From Anaerobranca gottschalkii DSM 13577 (lineage in GTDB: Bacteria > Bacillota > Proteinivoracia > Proteinivoracales > Proteinivoracaceae), in the NCBI RefSeq assembly GCF_900111575.1, contig NZ_FOIF01000002.1:1-64000 (forward strand): a stretch of 64,000 bases of DNA, given 5' to 3'. Below, in pieces: positions 1 to 8,192 of the stretch. Each line of letters starts with the position of its first letter. The first letter of the stretch is position 1. A model generated the notes under the pieces. That model ran no database searches and was not told where the DNA came from. It saw only the letters and a list, made by a program, of their open reading frames with translations. Both the position numbers and the translations under genes were made by a program.

Positions 1-214
1 GTGTACCAGTTGTCATGCCAATGGCAGTGCTGGGTAGCCAAGTTTGGACGGGATAAGCGCTGAAAGCATCTAAGCGCGAAACCCACCTCAAGATAAGACT
101 TCCCATTCCGTTAAGGAAGTAAGACCCCAGGAAGAATACCTGGTAGATAGGCTAGGAGTGTAAGGGCAGTAATGTCTTAAGCGGACTAGTACTAATCGGT
201 CGAGGACTTGACCA
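1..214 (+). rRNA. 23S rRNA, 3' end (partial)
   Basis: The first 214 bases match the conserved 3' end of bacterial 23S rRNA, including the GGACTAGTACTAATCGGTCG stretch at 182-201 and the closing GAGGACTTGACC. The gene starts left of the window. It is followed by 5S rRNA and tRNA-Asn, so this is the tail of a ribosomal operon. The exact 3' end is accurate to a few bases. Confidence 0.95.
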
Positions 215-248
215 AAAGCTCACTTTTAAGTTTTGTGTGTTTTGTTAA

Positions 249-363
249 TCTAGTGACAATAGCGAGGAGGATACACCGGTTCCCATTCCGAACACCAGAG
301 TTAAGCTCCTCAGCGCCGATGGTACTTGGGGTTACCCCCTGGGAGAGTAGGTCGTCGCTAGGT
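249..363 (+). rRNA. rrf: 5S rRNA
   Basis: The stretch has the 5S landmarks TTCCCATTCCGAACAC near 280-295 and GGGAGAGTAGG near 341-351. Helix I closes by pairing CTAGTGAC (250-257) with GTCGCTAG (353-360). It sits about 35 bases after the 23S end, as usual in bacterial ribosomal operons. Confidence 0.95.
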
Positions 364-366
364 CAT

Positions 367-443
367 TCCTCAGTAGCTCAGTTGGTCAGAGCAACCGGCT
401 GTTAACCGGTAGGTCGTAGGTTCGAGTCCTACCTGGGGAGCCA
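367..443 (+). tRNA. tRNA-Asn (anticodon GTT)
   Basis: A full cloverleaf can be drawn. The acceptor stem pairs TCCTCAG (367-373) with CTGGGGA (433-439), the D-loop carries AGCTCAGTTGG, the anticodon stem ACCGG/CCGGT encloses CTGTTAA with anticodon GTT, and the T-arm is GTAGG-TTCGAGT-CCTAC. The CCA end (441-443) is encoded. It is the last gene of the ribosomal operon. Confidence 0.96.
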
Positions 444-456
444 TTTTAAAAAAATT

Positions 457-485
457 AACCGTTCGCAAGAACGGTTTTATTTTTT
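457..485. terminator. Bidirectional intrinsic terminator
   Basis: AACCGTTC (457-464) pairs with GAACGGTT (469-476) around a GCAA tetraloop, followed by a T-rich run. Read on the other strand the stem is followed by AATTTTTTTAAAA. It can therefore end both the ribosomal operon and the convergent ABC-transporter operon, whose last gene stops at 484. Confidence 0.85.
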
Positions 486-1317
486 AACTAAATCTATTCC
501 TTATTTTATTTTCAACAAAAACCAGTAGTTGATAAGATAAAGCTGAGCAGATTGCTAACAATATCACACTTGTTATAACTAAATTCATTTGATATGTTTG
601 CCCTCCATAAATAGCTAAATAACCTAGACCAGCCCTTCCAGTTAAAAATTCACCAACGATAACACCTACCCATGATAAGCCTAAATTTACCCTTAAGGCA
701 GAAGCAATAGTAGGGATACTTGCAGGTAACACAACTTTTATAAATGAAGTTAATTTACTGGCTCCAAAGGTTTTTACAAGTTTTAGGTAATTATTATCGA
801 CATTTAAAAATCCAGAATAAACAACAATTGTTGTTGTGATAACTGTGATGGATAAAGCCATGGCAATAATACTTTTAAAACCAAGACCAAAAACAATAAT
901 AAATAAAGGACCAAGGGCTACTTTAGGTAAACTGTTTAATACAATTAAATATGGATCTAATACTCTGCTTAAAAATTTCCACCACCATAAAAGTATAGCA
1001 ATAAAAGTACCAATGATTGTTCCTAATATGAAGCTTAATCCTGTTTCCACTCCAGTTACCCTTAAGTGATAAAAAAGCTGACCACTATGATAAAGTTGCA
1101 TGATAGTTTGGTATACCTTAGAAGGATGACTTGTCAAAAAAGTATTGATATATCCCCTTTGTGCTGCCAACTCCCATAAGAAAATGAAGGAGACTAATAA
1201 TACTAATTGGGCAAATAATACTAATAGAGCCTCTAATTTAATTTGAAACAAATACTCTCTATGAGCTTCACTTTCAGCTTTCCTTATAATTATTTTTTTA
1301 ATTTGTAGTAATTTCAT
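484..1317 (-). CDS. NitT/TauT-type ABC transporter permease
   Basis: This 277-residue inner-membrane protein has about six hydrophobic segments and the BPD-transporter EAA loop in the C-terminal half (GASKLTSF...VLPASIPTIASALRVNLG). It should form the channel of an importer with the ATPase and lipoprotein encoded upstream on the same strand. The family carries nitrate, sulfonates, taurine or thiamine-pyrimidine precursors, and the sequence does not decide which. The ATG at 1317 is preceded by GGGAGGT and overlaps the end of the ATPase gene by 20 bases, which suggests translational coupling. The residues before the first membrane segment form a charged cytoplasmic N-terminus. Confidence 0.85.
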   Translation of the reverse strand: MKLLQIKKIIIRKAESEAHREYLFQIKLEALLVLFAQLVLLVSFIFLWELAAQRGYINTFLTSHPSKVYQTIMQLYHSGQLFYHLRVTGVETGLSFILGTIIGTFIAILLWWWKFLSRVLDPYLIVLNSLPKVALGPLFIIVFGLGFKSIIAMALSITVITTTIVVYSGFLNVDNNYLKLVKTFGASKLTSFIKVVLPASIPTIASALRVNLGLSWVGVIVGEFLTGRAGLGYLAIYGGQTYQMNLVITSVILLAICSALSYQLLVFVENKIRNRFS

Positions 1318-2062
1318 GATTTAGTACCTCCCAGATGAGATTAAAATACTTACCAAAGCTAGGTGCTTTCCTACGGCTAAATGGATCTTTATCATCGGAT
1401 TCTAGTTGGAGAACTATATCTTTCAAGATTGTTCCTGGCCTTTTGGATAAAATAACAACCCTATCACTCATAGATATTGCCTCGGAAATATCGTGGGTAA
1501 CTAAAATAACCGTTTTATTTCTTTTTCTTAACGTTAAACTAATTTCTTGTTGGGTATTTAATCGAGTTTGATAATCTAAAGCAGAGAAAGGCTCATCTAG
1601 GAGTAAAACATCTGGCTCTAAAACTAAAGTTCTGGCTAAGGCAACCCTTTGTCTCATACCTCCTGATAATTGATTAGGGTAATAATTTAAGAAATCTTTT
1701 AAACCTAACCCTTCTAATAATTCTAATGCAAGTTCTACTTTTTCCTTAGTTTTTATATTCTTTACCTCAAGACCTAACAAAGCATTGGCTTTAATTGTTC
1801 TCCAAGGAAGGAGGAAGTCTTGTTGAAACATGTAACCAGCAGTTTGAAAATTTTTGATAAATGTTCCCGTTGTAGGAAGAATAAGGCCAGCAATGACGGA
1901 TAGGAGGGTAGATTTTCCACAACCAGATGGACCCACAATGGAAATAAACTCTCCTTCCTTAATCTCTAAATTAATATTTTTTATAGCATCTGTACCACCA
2001 GACTTAGTCATAAAAGTTACGGAAAGATCTCTAAGTTGGATAAGGGGTTTTTCTTTATTCAT
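1298..2062 (-). CDS. NitT/TauT-type ABC transporter ATP-binding protein
   Basis: This 254-residue ABC ATPase has a Walker A GPSGCGKST near residue 43, signature LSGGMRQRVALAR, Walker B VLLLDEPFSALD and a switch histidine in VTHD. It resembles SsuB/TauB/NrtD-type ATPases and should power the partner permease (484-1317). An AGGAGGG site precedes the ATG. It lies 173 bases after the substrate-binding protein gene, with a strong inverted repeat in between, so expression of the two parts may differ. Confidence 0.9.
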   Translation of the reverse strand: MNKEKPLIQLRDLSVTFMTKSGGTDAIKNINLEIKEGEFISIVGPSGCGKSTLLSVIAGLILPTTGTFIKNFQTAGYMFQQDFLLPWRTIKANALLGLEVKNIKTKEKVELALELLEGLGLKDFLNYYPNQLSGGMRQRVALARTLVLEPDVLLLDEPFSALDYQTRLNTQQEISLTLRKRNKTVILVTHDISEAISMSDRVVILSKRPGTILKDIVLQLESDDKDPFSRRKAPSFGKYFNLIWEVLNHEITTN

Positions 2063-2131
2063 ATTAAACCCTCCTTTTTTTCTATATAAATATTCTATGA
2101 TAAAAGTTTAATAGGGTGCATAAAAAGAAAT

Positions 2132-2163
2132 ACAGTATCTATTGTAAAGATAATAGATACTGT
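2132..2163. terminator. 12-bp inverted repeat, possible attenuator or operator
   Basis: ACAGTATCTATT (2132-2143) is the perfect reverse complement of AATAGATACTGT (2152-2163), with an 8-base loop. It lies between the binding-protein and ATPase genes of the minus-strand operon. On that strand the stem is followed by ATTTCTTTTTATG, a weak U-tract, so it may be a partial terminator that makes more binding protein than ATPase. A protein-binding site is the alternative. Confidence 0.5.
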
Positions 2164-2235
2164 GAAAAATGTTTATTTTAAAAAAATATGGAAGGTTCTT
2201 TAGTTTAATTTTTTAAAATATATGATATAATTTAC

Positions 2236-3237
2236 TTATCTAATGTTTTTAATAGCTTCATTGGCAAAATCAGTTCTTACAACTTTTTCATAGGGTATTT
2301 TTTCAGTTAATTGACCATTAAAAATGGCAATTTCTTGTAAGCGATCTAATGCTTCTGGCCTTAATAAAGGATCTTTACTCCAAGTATCTCCATTTTTATA
2401 ACGTTCTACTGCACTTACTAATAATTCAAAATCAGTTTCTTGAAAAGATGGACGGATAGCTTCCGCTATTTCCCTAGCACTATGCTTATCAACCCAAATT
2501 TGAGCTCGATAAATGGCGTTAGTAAATTTTTGAATTATTTCAGGATTTTCATTTATATATTTTTCAGTGGCGTGATAAACAGTATAGGGAATTTCTCCAC
2601 CAGCTTCTCCAAAGGATGCTACTACATAGCCTACACCTTGTTTTTCTAACATAGAAGCACCTGGTTCAAATACCTGTAAAAAGTCTCCAATACCATTACT
2701 GAAAGCTACAGCTGTAGCTGCTAAGTCGATGTTTTGAATAATTTCTACATCAACATGGGGAATTACACCATTGTGGTATAATACATACTCTTGTACCATT
2801 TGAGGAACTCCACCTGGTCTTCCACCAATTATTACTTTCCCCTTTACATCTTCCCATTTAAAGTCAGGCATTGGTTCTCTGGCGATAAAGAAAGAACCAT
2901 CCCTTTTAGTCAACTGGGCAAAGGCAATAAGTTTTGTATCTGACTGTTCCCTTGCGATGTATAAAGCCGCCTCTGGGCCAAATAAAGCAATATCAGCACT
3001 GTTAGATAATAAAGCAGCAGCACCTCTATCTGCTCCCCAGGCCACTGCCAGCTCAACATCTAAACCTTCTTCTTCAAAAAATCCTAAATGTAAAGCTACA
3101 TATTGTGGGGCATAGAAAATCGAGTGAATTACTTCTGAAACCCTTACCTTTGGTAAAGTTTCTTCTTTAGGTTTACAACCAACAAATAATAGGGATGATA
3201 TAATAATTATTATGAGAATGGACACAAATTTCTTCAT
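2236..3237 (-). CDS. ABC transporter substrate-binding lipoprotein (NMT1/THI5-like)
   Basis: This 333-residue secreted protein starts with a lipoprotein signal; the lipobox ends LLFVGC, so Cys21 would be the lipidated residue. The mature part has the NMT1/SsuA-like pattern: FYAPQYVALHLGFFEEEGLDVEL, then a GADRGAAALLSNSADIALFGPEA segment. It should capture the ligand outside the membrane for the permease/ATPase pair downstream. The ligand is unknown: sulfonates, nitrate-like anions and thiamine precursors are all used by this fold. No TPP riboswitch was seen in the 107 bases between it and the divergent dehydrogenase gene. An AGGAGG site precedes the ATG. Confidence 0.85.
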   Translation of the reverse strand: MKKFVSILIIIIISSLLFVGCKPKEETLPKVRVSEVIHSIFYAPQYVALHLGFFEEEGLDVELAVAWGADRGAAALLSNSADIALFGPEAALYIAREQSDTKLIAFAQLTKRDGSFFIAREPMPDFKWEDVKGKVIIGGRPGGVPQMVQEYVLYHNGVIPHVDVEIIQNIDLAATAVAFSNGIGDFLQVFEPGASMLEKQGVGYVVASFGEAGGEIPYTVYHATEKYINENPEIIQKFTNAIYRAQIWVDKHSAREIAEAIRPSFQETDFELLVSAVERYKNGDTWSKDPLLRPEALDRLQEIAIFNGQLTEKIPYEKVVRTDFANEAIKNIR

Positions 3238-3344
3238 AATCTTACCTCCTTATACTTTATTCTAGTCCATTATATTGCCTTGAATTTTTTTTGTGACATA
3301 TATCTTAACTAGAGGGTATTATTATTTATTGGAGGTGTTTTGTT

Positions 3345-4253
3345 TTGAAAATCTCAATTATAGGGTGTGGGAGAGTAGGTTCAACAACTGCATATGCTTT
3401 ATTGTTAAAGGGGTTAGCAAGGGAAATTGTTTTAGTTGATGTAGATAAGGATAGGGCAAAAGGAGAAGAATTAGACTTATTACACGGAAGTGCCGAAGTA
3501 GCTAATGTAAAAATTTCTTCAGGAGATTTTTCGTTGATTTCCCATTCAGATTTCGTTATTATCACTGCTGGAATTCCTCGGAAGCCAGGAGAAACTAGGC
3601 TACAATTGGCTGCAAAAAATATAGATATTATTAAGGAAATTGCTGAAAAGGTATTATATTACTCCCCAGAAGCGGTGATTTTGGTAGTTTCAAACCCTGT
3701 GGATATTATGACTTATGTAGTACAAAGGGTATTTGGAAATGAGAGGAGAGTAATTGGTTTAGGTAATGTACTGGATCAACTCCGTTTTAGGTCATTACTT
3801 GGTAAAGAACTAAATATCCATCCCCAAAATATTGATGCGATGATTATTGGGGAACATGGGGATTCTATGGTAATCTTAGAAAACAGTATTACTATCAATG
3901 GTTTACCATTATCTCAGTATAAAACATTAGATGAAGGGGTAATGAAAGATATTTTACATAATACTAGATACGGGGGAGCTCAGGTCATAGCTTTAAAGGG
4001 TGGAACTTATTATGCTGTTGCTATTGCGGTATGTCAGGTATTAGAAGCTATAATTTTTGATACCAATAAAATACTACCAGTTTCTTTAGTACAACAATTT
4101 GAAGGTAAAGAAGTTCCCTTCAGTCTCCCTACAGTAATCGGTAAAACAGGGGTTATTAGAACTATTGATTTGAATTTAACTCCTAAACAACAACAGGAAT
4201 TAGCCAATTCAGTATTTGCCATACATTCAATGATAAAGGAGTTAGGGATTTAA
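3345..4253 (+). CDS. mdh: Malate/L-lactate dehydrogenase family protein, probably malate dehydrogenase
   Basis: This 302-residue NAD-dependent 2-hydroxyacid dehydrogenase has an N-terminal Rossmann motif GCGRVGS, SNPVDIMTY and the catalytic GEHGDS (His) with LDQLRFR (Asp and Arg). The substrate-specificity loop reads AGIPRKPGETR. Lactate dehydrogenases have Gln just before KPGETR, whereas Arg there is the hallmark of malate dehydrogenases, so oxaloacetate/malate is the likelier substrate pair; this is inferred from one residue. The start is TTG at 3345, with GGAGGTG eight bases upstream. The stop codon overlaps a possible ATG of the next gene. With the aspartase at 32019 it could serve aspartate-fumarate-malate metabolism. 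Confidence 0.85.
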   Translation: MKISIIGCGRVGSTTAYALLLKGLAREIVLVDVDKDRAKGEELDLLHGSAEVANVKISSGDFSLISHSDFVIITAGIPRKPGETRLQLAAKNIDIIKEIAEKVLYYSPEAVILVVSNPVDIMTYVVQRVFGNERRVIGLGNVLDQLRFRSLLGKELNIHPQNIDAMIIGEHGDSMVILENSITINGLPLSQYKTLDEGVMKDILHNTRYGGAQVIALKGGTYYAVAIAVCQVLEAIIFDTNKILPVSLVQQFEGKEVPFSLPTVIGKTGVIRTIDLNLTPKQQQELANSVFAIHSMIKELGI

Positions 4254-4279
4254 TGGTAAAAAGTAAGGGAGTATTAAGT

Positions 4280-4963
4280 ATGAAGGTAACTAATTTTTTA
4301 CTAATTTTATTGATATTGTTAACCAGTGGTTGCACTTCTAATGTTAAATCTCAACAGCCAGAACAGTTAATAGATGGAACTATTGATTTCTTAAAAGGTA
4401 AGGAAAATATAGTGTTTTTGTTAAATAGTACAATTATTCTTAATGATAAAATTGCTACAGTAAATTTGAAAGGAGTTCAGTTTAATCCAGAGGGGCAAAC
4501 ATATTATCTCGGTAATACAGCGGGGTACCGCTTGGAATTATATGAAAATCAAGATAAAATATATATTAAAAATCAAGAGAATCAATGGGTTGACATTAAA
4601 GAAGCTGGGGTCCCAGAGCTAAAATCTTTTTTATCAACGCCATTAACCCTTTTAAACTATACTAAATATGGAGATTTTAGTTTTTTAGAGAACAAAGTTA
4701 GGGTTTCTAGAAAAAGGCAAATAATTTTATCTGGTACCCTTAAGGAAGAAGGGGTAATAGATTTTCTTAAAAACCTTCATCTAGAATCTTTAGAAGACAC
4801 TAATGAGTATTTGGTGGAAATGTCGTTATATATAAATGAAAAGAAAGGGACCTTAAGTAAAATTGATCTTTTTGTAACTGAGCTTTCCGGGCAATTTTCT
4901 TTAGTTACTGAAATAATAATAACTAATTACAATGTAGAAACAGACATTATACCGCCACAATAG
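4280..4963 (+). CDS. Putative lipoprotein, unknown function
   Basis: The encoded protein of 227 residues was not recognised. It begins with a lipoprotein signal: a short Lys-containing start, a hydrophobic run and the lipobox LTSGC at residues 14-18. A longer reading from 4253 exists, but the ATG at 4280 is preceded by AAGGGA at proper spacing and gives a cleaner signal peptide. The mature part is mostly beta-type sequence, loosely like LolA/LppX-style outer-surface lipoproteins, without an identifiable motif. It lies between the dehydrogenase and hprK, probably in one operon. Confidence 0.65.
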   Translation: MKVTNFLLILLILLTSGCTSNVKSQQPEQLIDGTIDFLKGKENIVFLLNSTIILNDKIATVNLKGVQFNPEGQTYYLGNTAGYRLELYENQDKIYIKNQENQWVDIKEAGVPELKSFLSTPLTLLNYTKYGDFSFLENKVRVSRKRQIILSGTLKEEGVIDFLKNLHLESLEDTNEYLVEMSLYINEKKGTLSKIDLFVTELSGQFSLVTEIIITNYNVETDIIPPQ

Positions 4964-4981
4964 GGAGAAGAGGTGTAATAA

Positions 4982-5911
4982 ATGAGGAAAATCACCGTCG
5001 CTGATATAGTAAAAGAGTTAGACTTAGTAATTTTTCATGGAGAAGAATATTTAGACCGGGTTATAGGAGTGAAAGATATTAGTCGACCTGGCCTTGTTTT
5101 AGCTGGTTATTTTGATTATTATCCTACAGAAAGGATCCAGGTATTAGGAAAAACTGAATTATCTTTTTATGATTCCCTAGATGAAAAAACTCAAGTTTAT
5201 AGAGCTAATAAGCTATTGGTTGATCCTATACCTTGTGTTATATTATCTAGAAGTTTTCCACCACCAAAGTCTTTACTAGAGGTGGCTAAGTCAAAAAAAA
5301 TTCCCATTTTAGGTGTTGATCGGGATACTACTCAGTTTATAAGTGTTTTAACAAATTTATTGGATAACTTACTTGCACCTACTAAAACAATCCATGGAGT
5401 ATTAGTTGATATCTATGGAGTAGGTGTGTTAATTCTAGGAGAAAGTGGTATAGGAAAGAGTGAAACAGCCCTAGAATTAGTCAAAAGGGGACATCGTTTG
5501 GTATCTGATGATGCCGTTGAGTTAAAGAAAGTTGCAAAAGATTCAATTATTGGCACAGCTCCAGAGATTTTAAAGCATTTATTGGAAATTAGAGGAGTAG
5601 GTTTAATTGATGTAGTTAAACTTTTTGGTATGGGTTCCGTAAGGGGACATAAGGAAATTGATATTGTTGTTAGGTTAGAAGCATGGCAACAAGATAAAGC
5701 TTATGAAAGACTAGGTCTAGATAACAAGTATTATGAAATTTTAGGTGTAGATATTCCCCTTATTGAAATACCTGTAGCACCTGGTAGGAATTTAGCTATT
5801 ATCATGGAAGTTGCTGCAATGAACCACCGATCACTCAAAATGGGTAACAATACACCAGAGGAATTTAATAAGAGATTATTAACCCATCTAAAAGGTAATG
5901 GAGAACTATAA
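4982..5911 (+). CDS. hprK: HPr kinase/phosphorylase
   Basis: This 309-residue cytoplasmic enzyme phosphorylates, and by phosphorolysis dephosphorylates, Ser46 of HPr, the signal for carbon catabolite control in Firmicutes. The N-terminal half matches the HprK regulatory domain. The C-terminal half has Walker A GESGIGKSE near residue 155, VSDDAVEL, and the family signature LEIRGVGLIDV with the RGHKEIDIVV stretch. Length fits the family. No HPr or PTS gene is in the window. The gene ends in a strong terminator at 5921, so it likely closes the operon that starts at 3345. Confidence 0.95.
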   Translation: MRKITVADIVKELDLVIFHGEEYLDRVIGVKDISRPGLVLAGYFDYYPTERIQVLGKTELSFYDSLDEKTQVYRANKLLVDPIPCVILSRSFPPPKSLLEVAKSKKIPILGVDRDTTQFISVLTNLLDNLLAPTKTIHGVLVDIYGVGVLILGESGIGKSETALELVKRGHRLVSDDAVELKKVAKDSIIGTAPEILKHLLEIRGVGLIDVVKLFGMGSVRGHKEIDIVVRLEAWQQDKAYERLGLDNKYYEILGVDIPLIEIPVAPGRNLAIIMEVAAMNHRSLKMGNNTPEEFNKRLLTHLKGNGEL

Positions 5912-5920
5912 AAAAGAAAC

Positions 5921-5962
5921 AAAAAATCTTCCTTTCATTTCTGAAAAGGAAGATTTTTTTTA
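5921..5962 (+). terminator. Intrinsic terminator after hprK
   Basis: AAAAAATCTTCCTTT (5921-5935) pairs with AAAGGAAGATTTTTT (5945-5959), running directly into a T-tract. Confidence 0.9.
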
Positions 5963-6065
5963 ATTTTTGCAGGAAATAAAAAATATTCATAGAAAATATA
6001 AACTATTCAATATAATTTTAATGATTGAAAAATTTCCCGGTTACTTTAATAGAAGGAGGGATTTT

Positions 6066-6368
6066 ATGAGGATCGAAAACCATCCCATAATAAATTTTCA
6101 AAGGAGGGGGAAAATTACTTTTTTCTACAATGGTTCCCTTATAGAGGCATATGAAGGAGAGACCATCATGGCAGCTTTACATGCAGCTGGAGTTAAAGCT
6201 TTAAATAAAAGTAAGAAACATAATAGGTTTAGAGGGCTTTTTTGCGCTATTGGTAAATGTTCATCATGTTTAATGACTGTAAATGGAATAGAAAATGTCC
6301 CCATCTGTGTTACAAAGGCTGAACAAGATATGGTGGTAGAAAGTACTTTAGGGAGTGAATTTAAATGA
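6066..6368 (+). CDS. [2Fe-2S] ferredoxin-like subunit of an amino/imino acid dehydrogenase complex
   Basis: This 100-residue protein resembles the N-terminal [2Fe-2S] part of sarcosine oxidase alpha and the HcnA/OoxA subunits. It has CAIGKCSSCLM near the middle and a downstream ICV cysteine, giving the plant-type cluster pattern C-x4-C-x2-C...C. The ATG at 6066 is chosen because AGGAGG lies just upstream; the upstream extension to 5967 overlaps the leader region. It is the first of five tightly packed genes (6066-9330). It likely passes electrons between flavin subunits. Confidence 0.8.
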   Translation: MRIENHPIINFQRRGKITFFYNGSLIEAYEGETIMAALHAAGVKALNKSKKHNRFRGLFCAIGKCSSCLMTVNGIENVPICVTKAEQDMVVESTLGSEFK

Positions 6369-7426
6369 AAGAGTTAGATGTTTTGGTAATTGGTGGAGGT
6401 CCTGCAGGGATTAATGCTGCTCAAACTTTGAGTGATAATGGATTTACAGTTCTATTGGTAGATGAAGGTCATAGGTTAGGGGGACAACTTTTAAAACAAA
6501 CCCACAAATTTTTTGGTTCTAAAGAACATTTTGCAGGATATAGAGGTATTGATATTCCGGGTAAATTTTCCCTTGAAAAAGTAGAAGTATTATTAAAAAG
6601 TACAGTAGTGGGCTTATATAATGATCAAGTTGCTACAATAGTTACAGAAGATAAATTTTATACAAAAGTTAAAGTAAAGGGAATAGTAGTAGCTACAGGG
6701 GCTCAAGAAAAGTTTTTACCATTTATAGGTAATGATTTACCTGGTGTTTACGGTGCAGGAGCAGTTCAAACATTAATGAACAGTGAAGGGATTTTACCTG
6801 GTAAAAAAGTATTGATGGTTGGGGCAGGTAATATAGGGTTAATTGTTTCTTATCAATTATTACAGGCTGGAGTAGAAGTAGTAGCGGTTTTAGATGCTGC
6901 TCCTCAAATAGGTGGTTATTTAGTTCATGCCTCAAAAATAGCAAGGGCAGGGGTGCCAATACTTACAAGTCATACTATAGTTGCTGCATATGGTTTGGAT
7001 AAAGTAGAGGAAGCTGAAATAGCTGAGCTTGATAAAAACTGGAATATAGTTAAAGGTTCTAATAGAAAAATTGAAGTTGATACCATTTGTCTTTCAGTAG
7101 GTTTATCTCCTGTCAATGACCTTCTTTGGCATAGGGGTTGTGAAATGGTATTGATACCTGAGTTAGGAGGATATGTACCAAAACGGAATAAATTTTTAGA
7201 AACAACGGTGGAAAACCTTTTTGTTGCCGGAGATGTTTGTGGAGTGGAAGAAGCTAGTTCTGCTATGGTAGAAGGCAAATTGGCTGGGTTAGCTTTATCT
7301 AGGAATTTAGGTTGTTTAGGGTTAGAACAAGAAATTGATAAAACCTTAAATAGTTTAGAAATTTTGAGGAAAGGGGAAGTTGGAGAAAAAATACGAAGGG
7401 GATTAAGGAAGTTAGGGGGGATTTAA
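6365..7426 (+). CDS. FAD/NAD(P)-binding oxidoreductase subunit (HcnB/OoxA-like)
   Basis: This 353-residue flavoprotein has an FAD-binding motif GGGPAGINAAQ at the start, a second nucleotide-binding motif GAGNIGL near residue 153, and the C-terminal FAD motif LFVAGDVCG...ASSAMVEG. The arrangement is that of the alpha subunits of dye-linked L-proline dehydrogenase, hydrogen cyanide synthase (HcnB) and opine or D-hydroxyproline dehydrogenases. It overlaps the [2Fe-2S] gene by 4 bases and is followed after 1 base by the ferredoxin gene, so the complex is made from one transcript. Confidence 0.8.
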   Translation: MKELDVLVIGGGPAGINAAQTLSDNGFTVLLVDEGHRLGGQLLKQTHKFFGSKEHFAGYRGIDIPGKFSLEKVEVLLKSTVVGLYNDQVATIVTEDKFYTKVKVKGIVVATGAQEKFLPFIGNDLPGVYGAGAVQTLMNSEGILPGKKVLMVGAGNIGLIVSYQLLQAGVEVVAVLDAAPQIGGYLVHASKIARAGVPILTSHTIVAAYGLDKVEEAEIAELDKNWNIVKGSNRKIEVDTICLSVGLSPVNDLLWHRGCEMVLIPELGGYVPKRNKFLETTVENLFVAGDVCGVEEASSAMVEGKLAGLALSRNLGCLGLEQEIDKTLNSLEILRKGEVGEKIRRGLRKLGGI

Positions 7427-7427
7427 A

Positions 7428-7910
7428 ATGTTGAAAAAAACTGGCATACCAACAGATGAAGAACTTAAAAAAGTTTTTCCTTCAGAAGAGCGAATAAAAC
7501 AAGGTCCAGTGGCGATATTTGAATGTTTTCAAGAAATTCCGTGTAATCCTTGTGAAAGCTCATGTCCCAAAGGAGCAGTGAAAATAGGGGAGGATATTAA
7601 TAAAATACCCGTTGTTAACCATGATATTTGTAATGGTTGTACTAATTGTGTAGGTGCTTGTCCTGGATTAGCAATTTTTGTTGTAGAACAAAAAGGGGAT
7701 AAAGGTAAAGTGACAATACCTTATGAATTTTTACCTTTACCTAAAGAGGGAGAGCTGGTTATAGGTTTAGATAGAAGGGGAGAACCTGTTACAAAATGTA
7801 AAGTTATAAAAATAAGAAATAATAGTAAATTAGATCGAACGGCAGTGATAACTTTAGAGGTGGAGAAAGGAAAAGAAAATATTATACGCTTTATTAAAGT
7901 AGAGGAGTGA
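7428..7910 (+). CDS. 4Fe-4S ferredoxin-type subunit
   Basis: This 160-residue protein has two four-cysteine clusters, CNPCESSCPKGA near residues 39-48 and CNGCTNCVGACPG near residues 68-78, followed by an all-beta tail. It would carry electrons for the surrounding flavin dehydrogenase. Three-component HcnABC systems usually lack a separate dicluster ferredoxin, so its presence ties this locus to the four/five-subunit anaerobic forms. Gene spacing on both sides is under 10 bases. Confidence 0.8.
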   Translation: MLKKTGIPTDEELKKVFPSEERIKQGPVAIFECFQEIPCNPCESSCPKGAVKIGEDINKIPVVNHDICNGCTNCVGACPGLAIFVVEQKGDKGKVTIPYEFLPLPKEGELVIGLDRRGEPVTKCKVIKIRNNSKLDRTAVITLEVEKGKENIIRFIKVEE

Positions 7911-7916
7911 TATTTT

Positions 7917-8192
7917 ATGGATGAAAATATCATTATTTGTAGATGTGAAGATGTCACTGTAGGAGAGATCAGAAATCTTTTGAAAATGGGAATCGATACA
8001 CCGGAAGAAATTAAAAGAATTACTAGATGTGGTATGGGTTCTTGTCAAGGCAGGACTTGTCAAGGGATTCTACAAAATTTGTTGAGTAAAGAGACTGGAA
8101 AAGAAATAGAAGAAATTAAGCAACATAAATTACGGCCACCTTGTAAACCGGTATTTTTAGGAGTTTTTGGAGGATTTAAAGATGAAAAATAA
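7917..8192 (+). CDS. BFD-like [2Fe-2S]-binding subunit
   Basis: This 91-residue protein has the BFD-like cluster pattern ICRCEDVTVGEI at residues 8-19 and CGMGSCQGRTC about 30 residues later. In related oxidases this domain is fused to the HcnB-type flavoprotein; here it is a separate gene. Its end overlaps the start of the next gene by about 10 bases, indicating translational coupling. Confidence 0.8.
   Translation: MDENIIICRCEDVTVGEIRNLLKMGIDTPEEIKRITRCGMGSCQGRTCQGILQNLLSKETGKEIEEIKQHKLRPPCKPVFLGVFGGFKDEK

Noticed and set aside
208-405. Open reading frame across the 23S/5S/tRNA region
   Set aside because: It lies within rRNA and tRNA genes and has no ribosome site.
3238-3344. TPP riboswitch upstream of the ABC binding protein
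   Set aside because: The gap is too short and the conserved CTGAGA-type sequences are absent; only ribosome sites and A/T-rich promoter-like DNA were seen.
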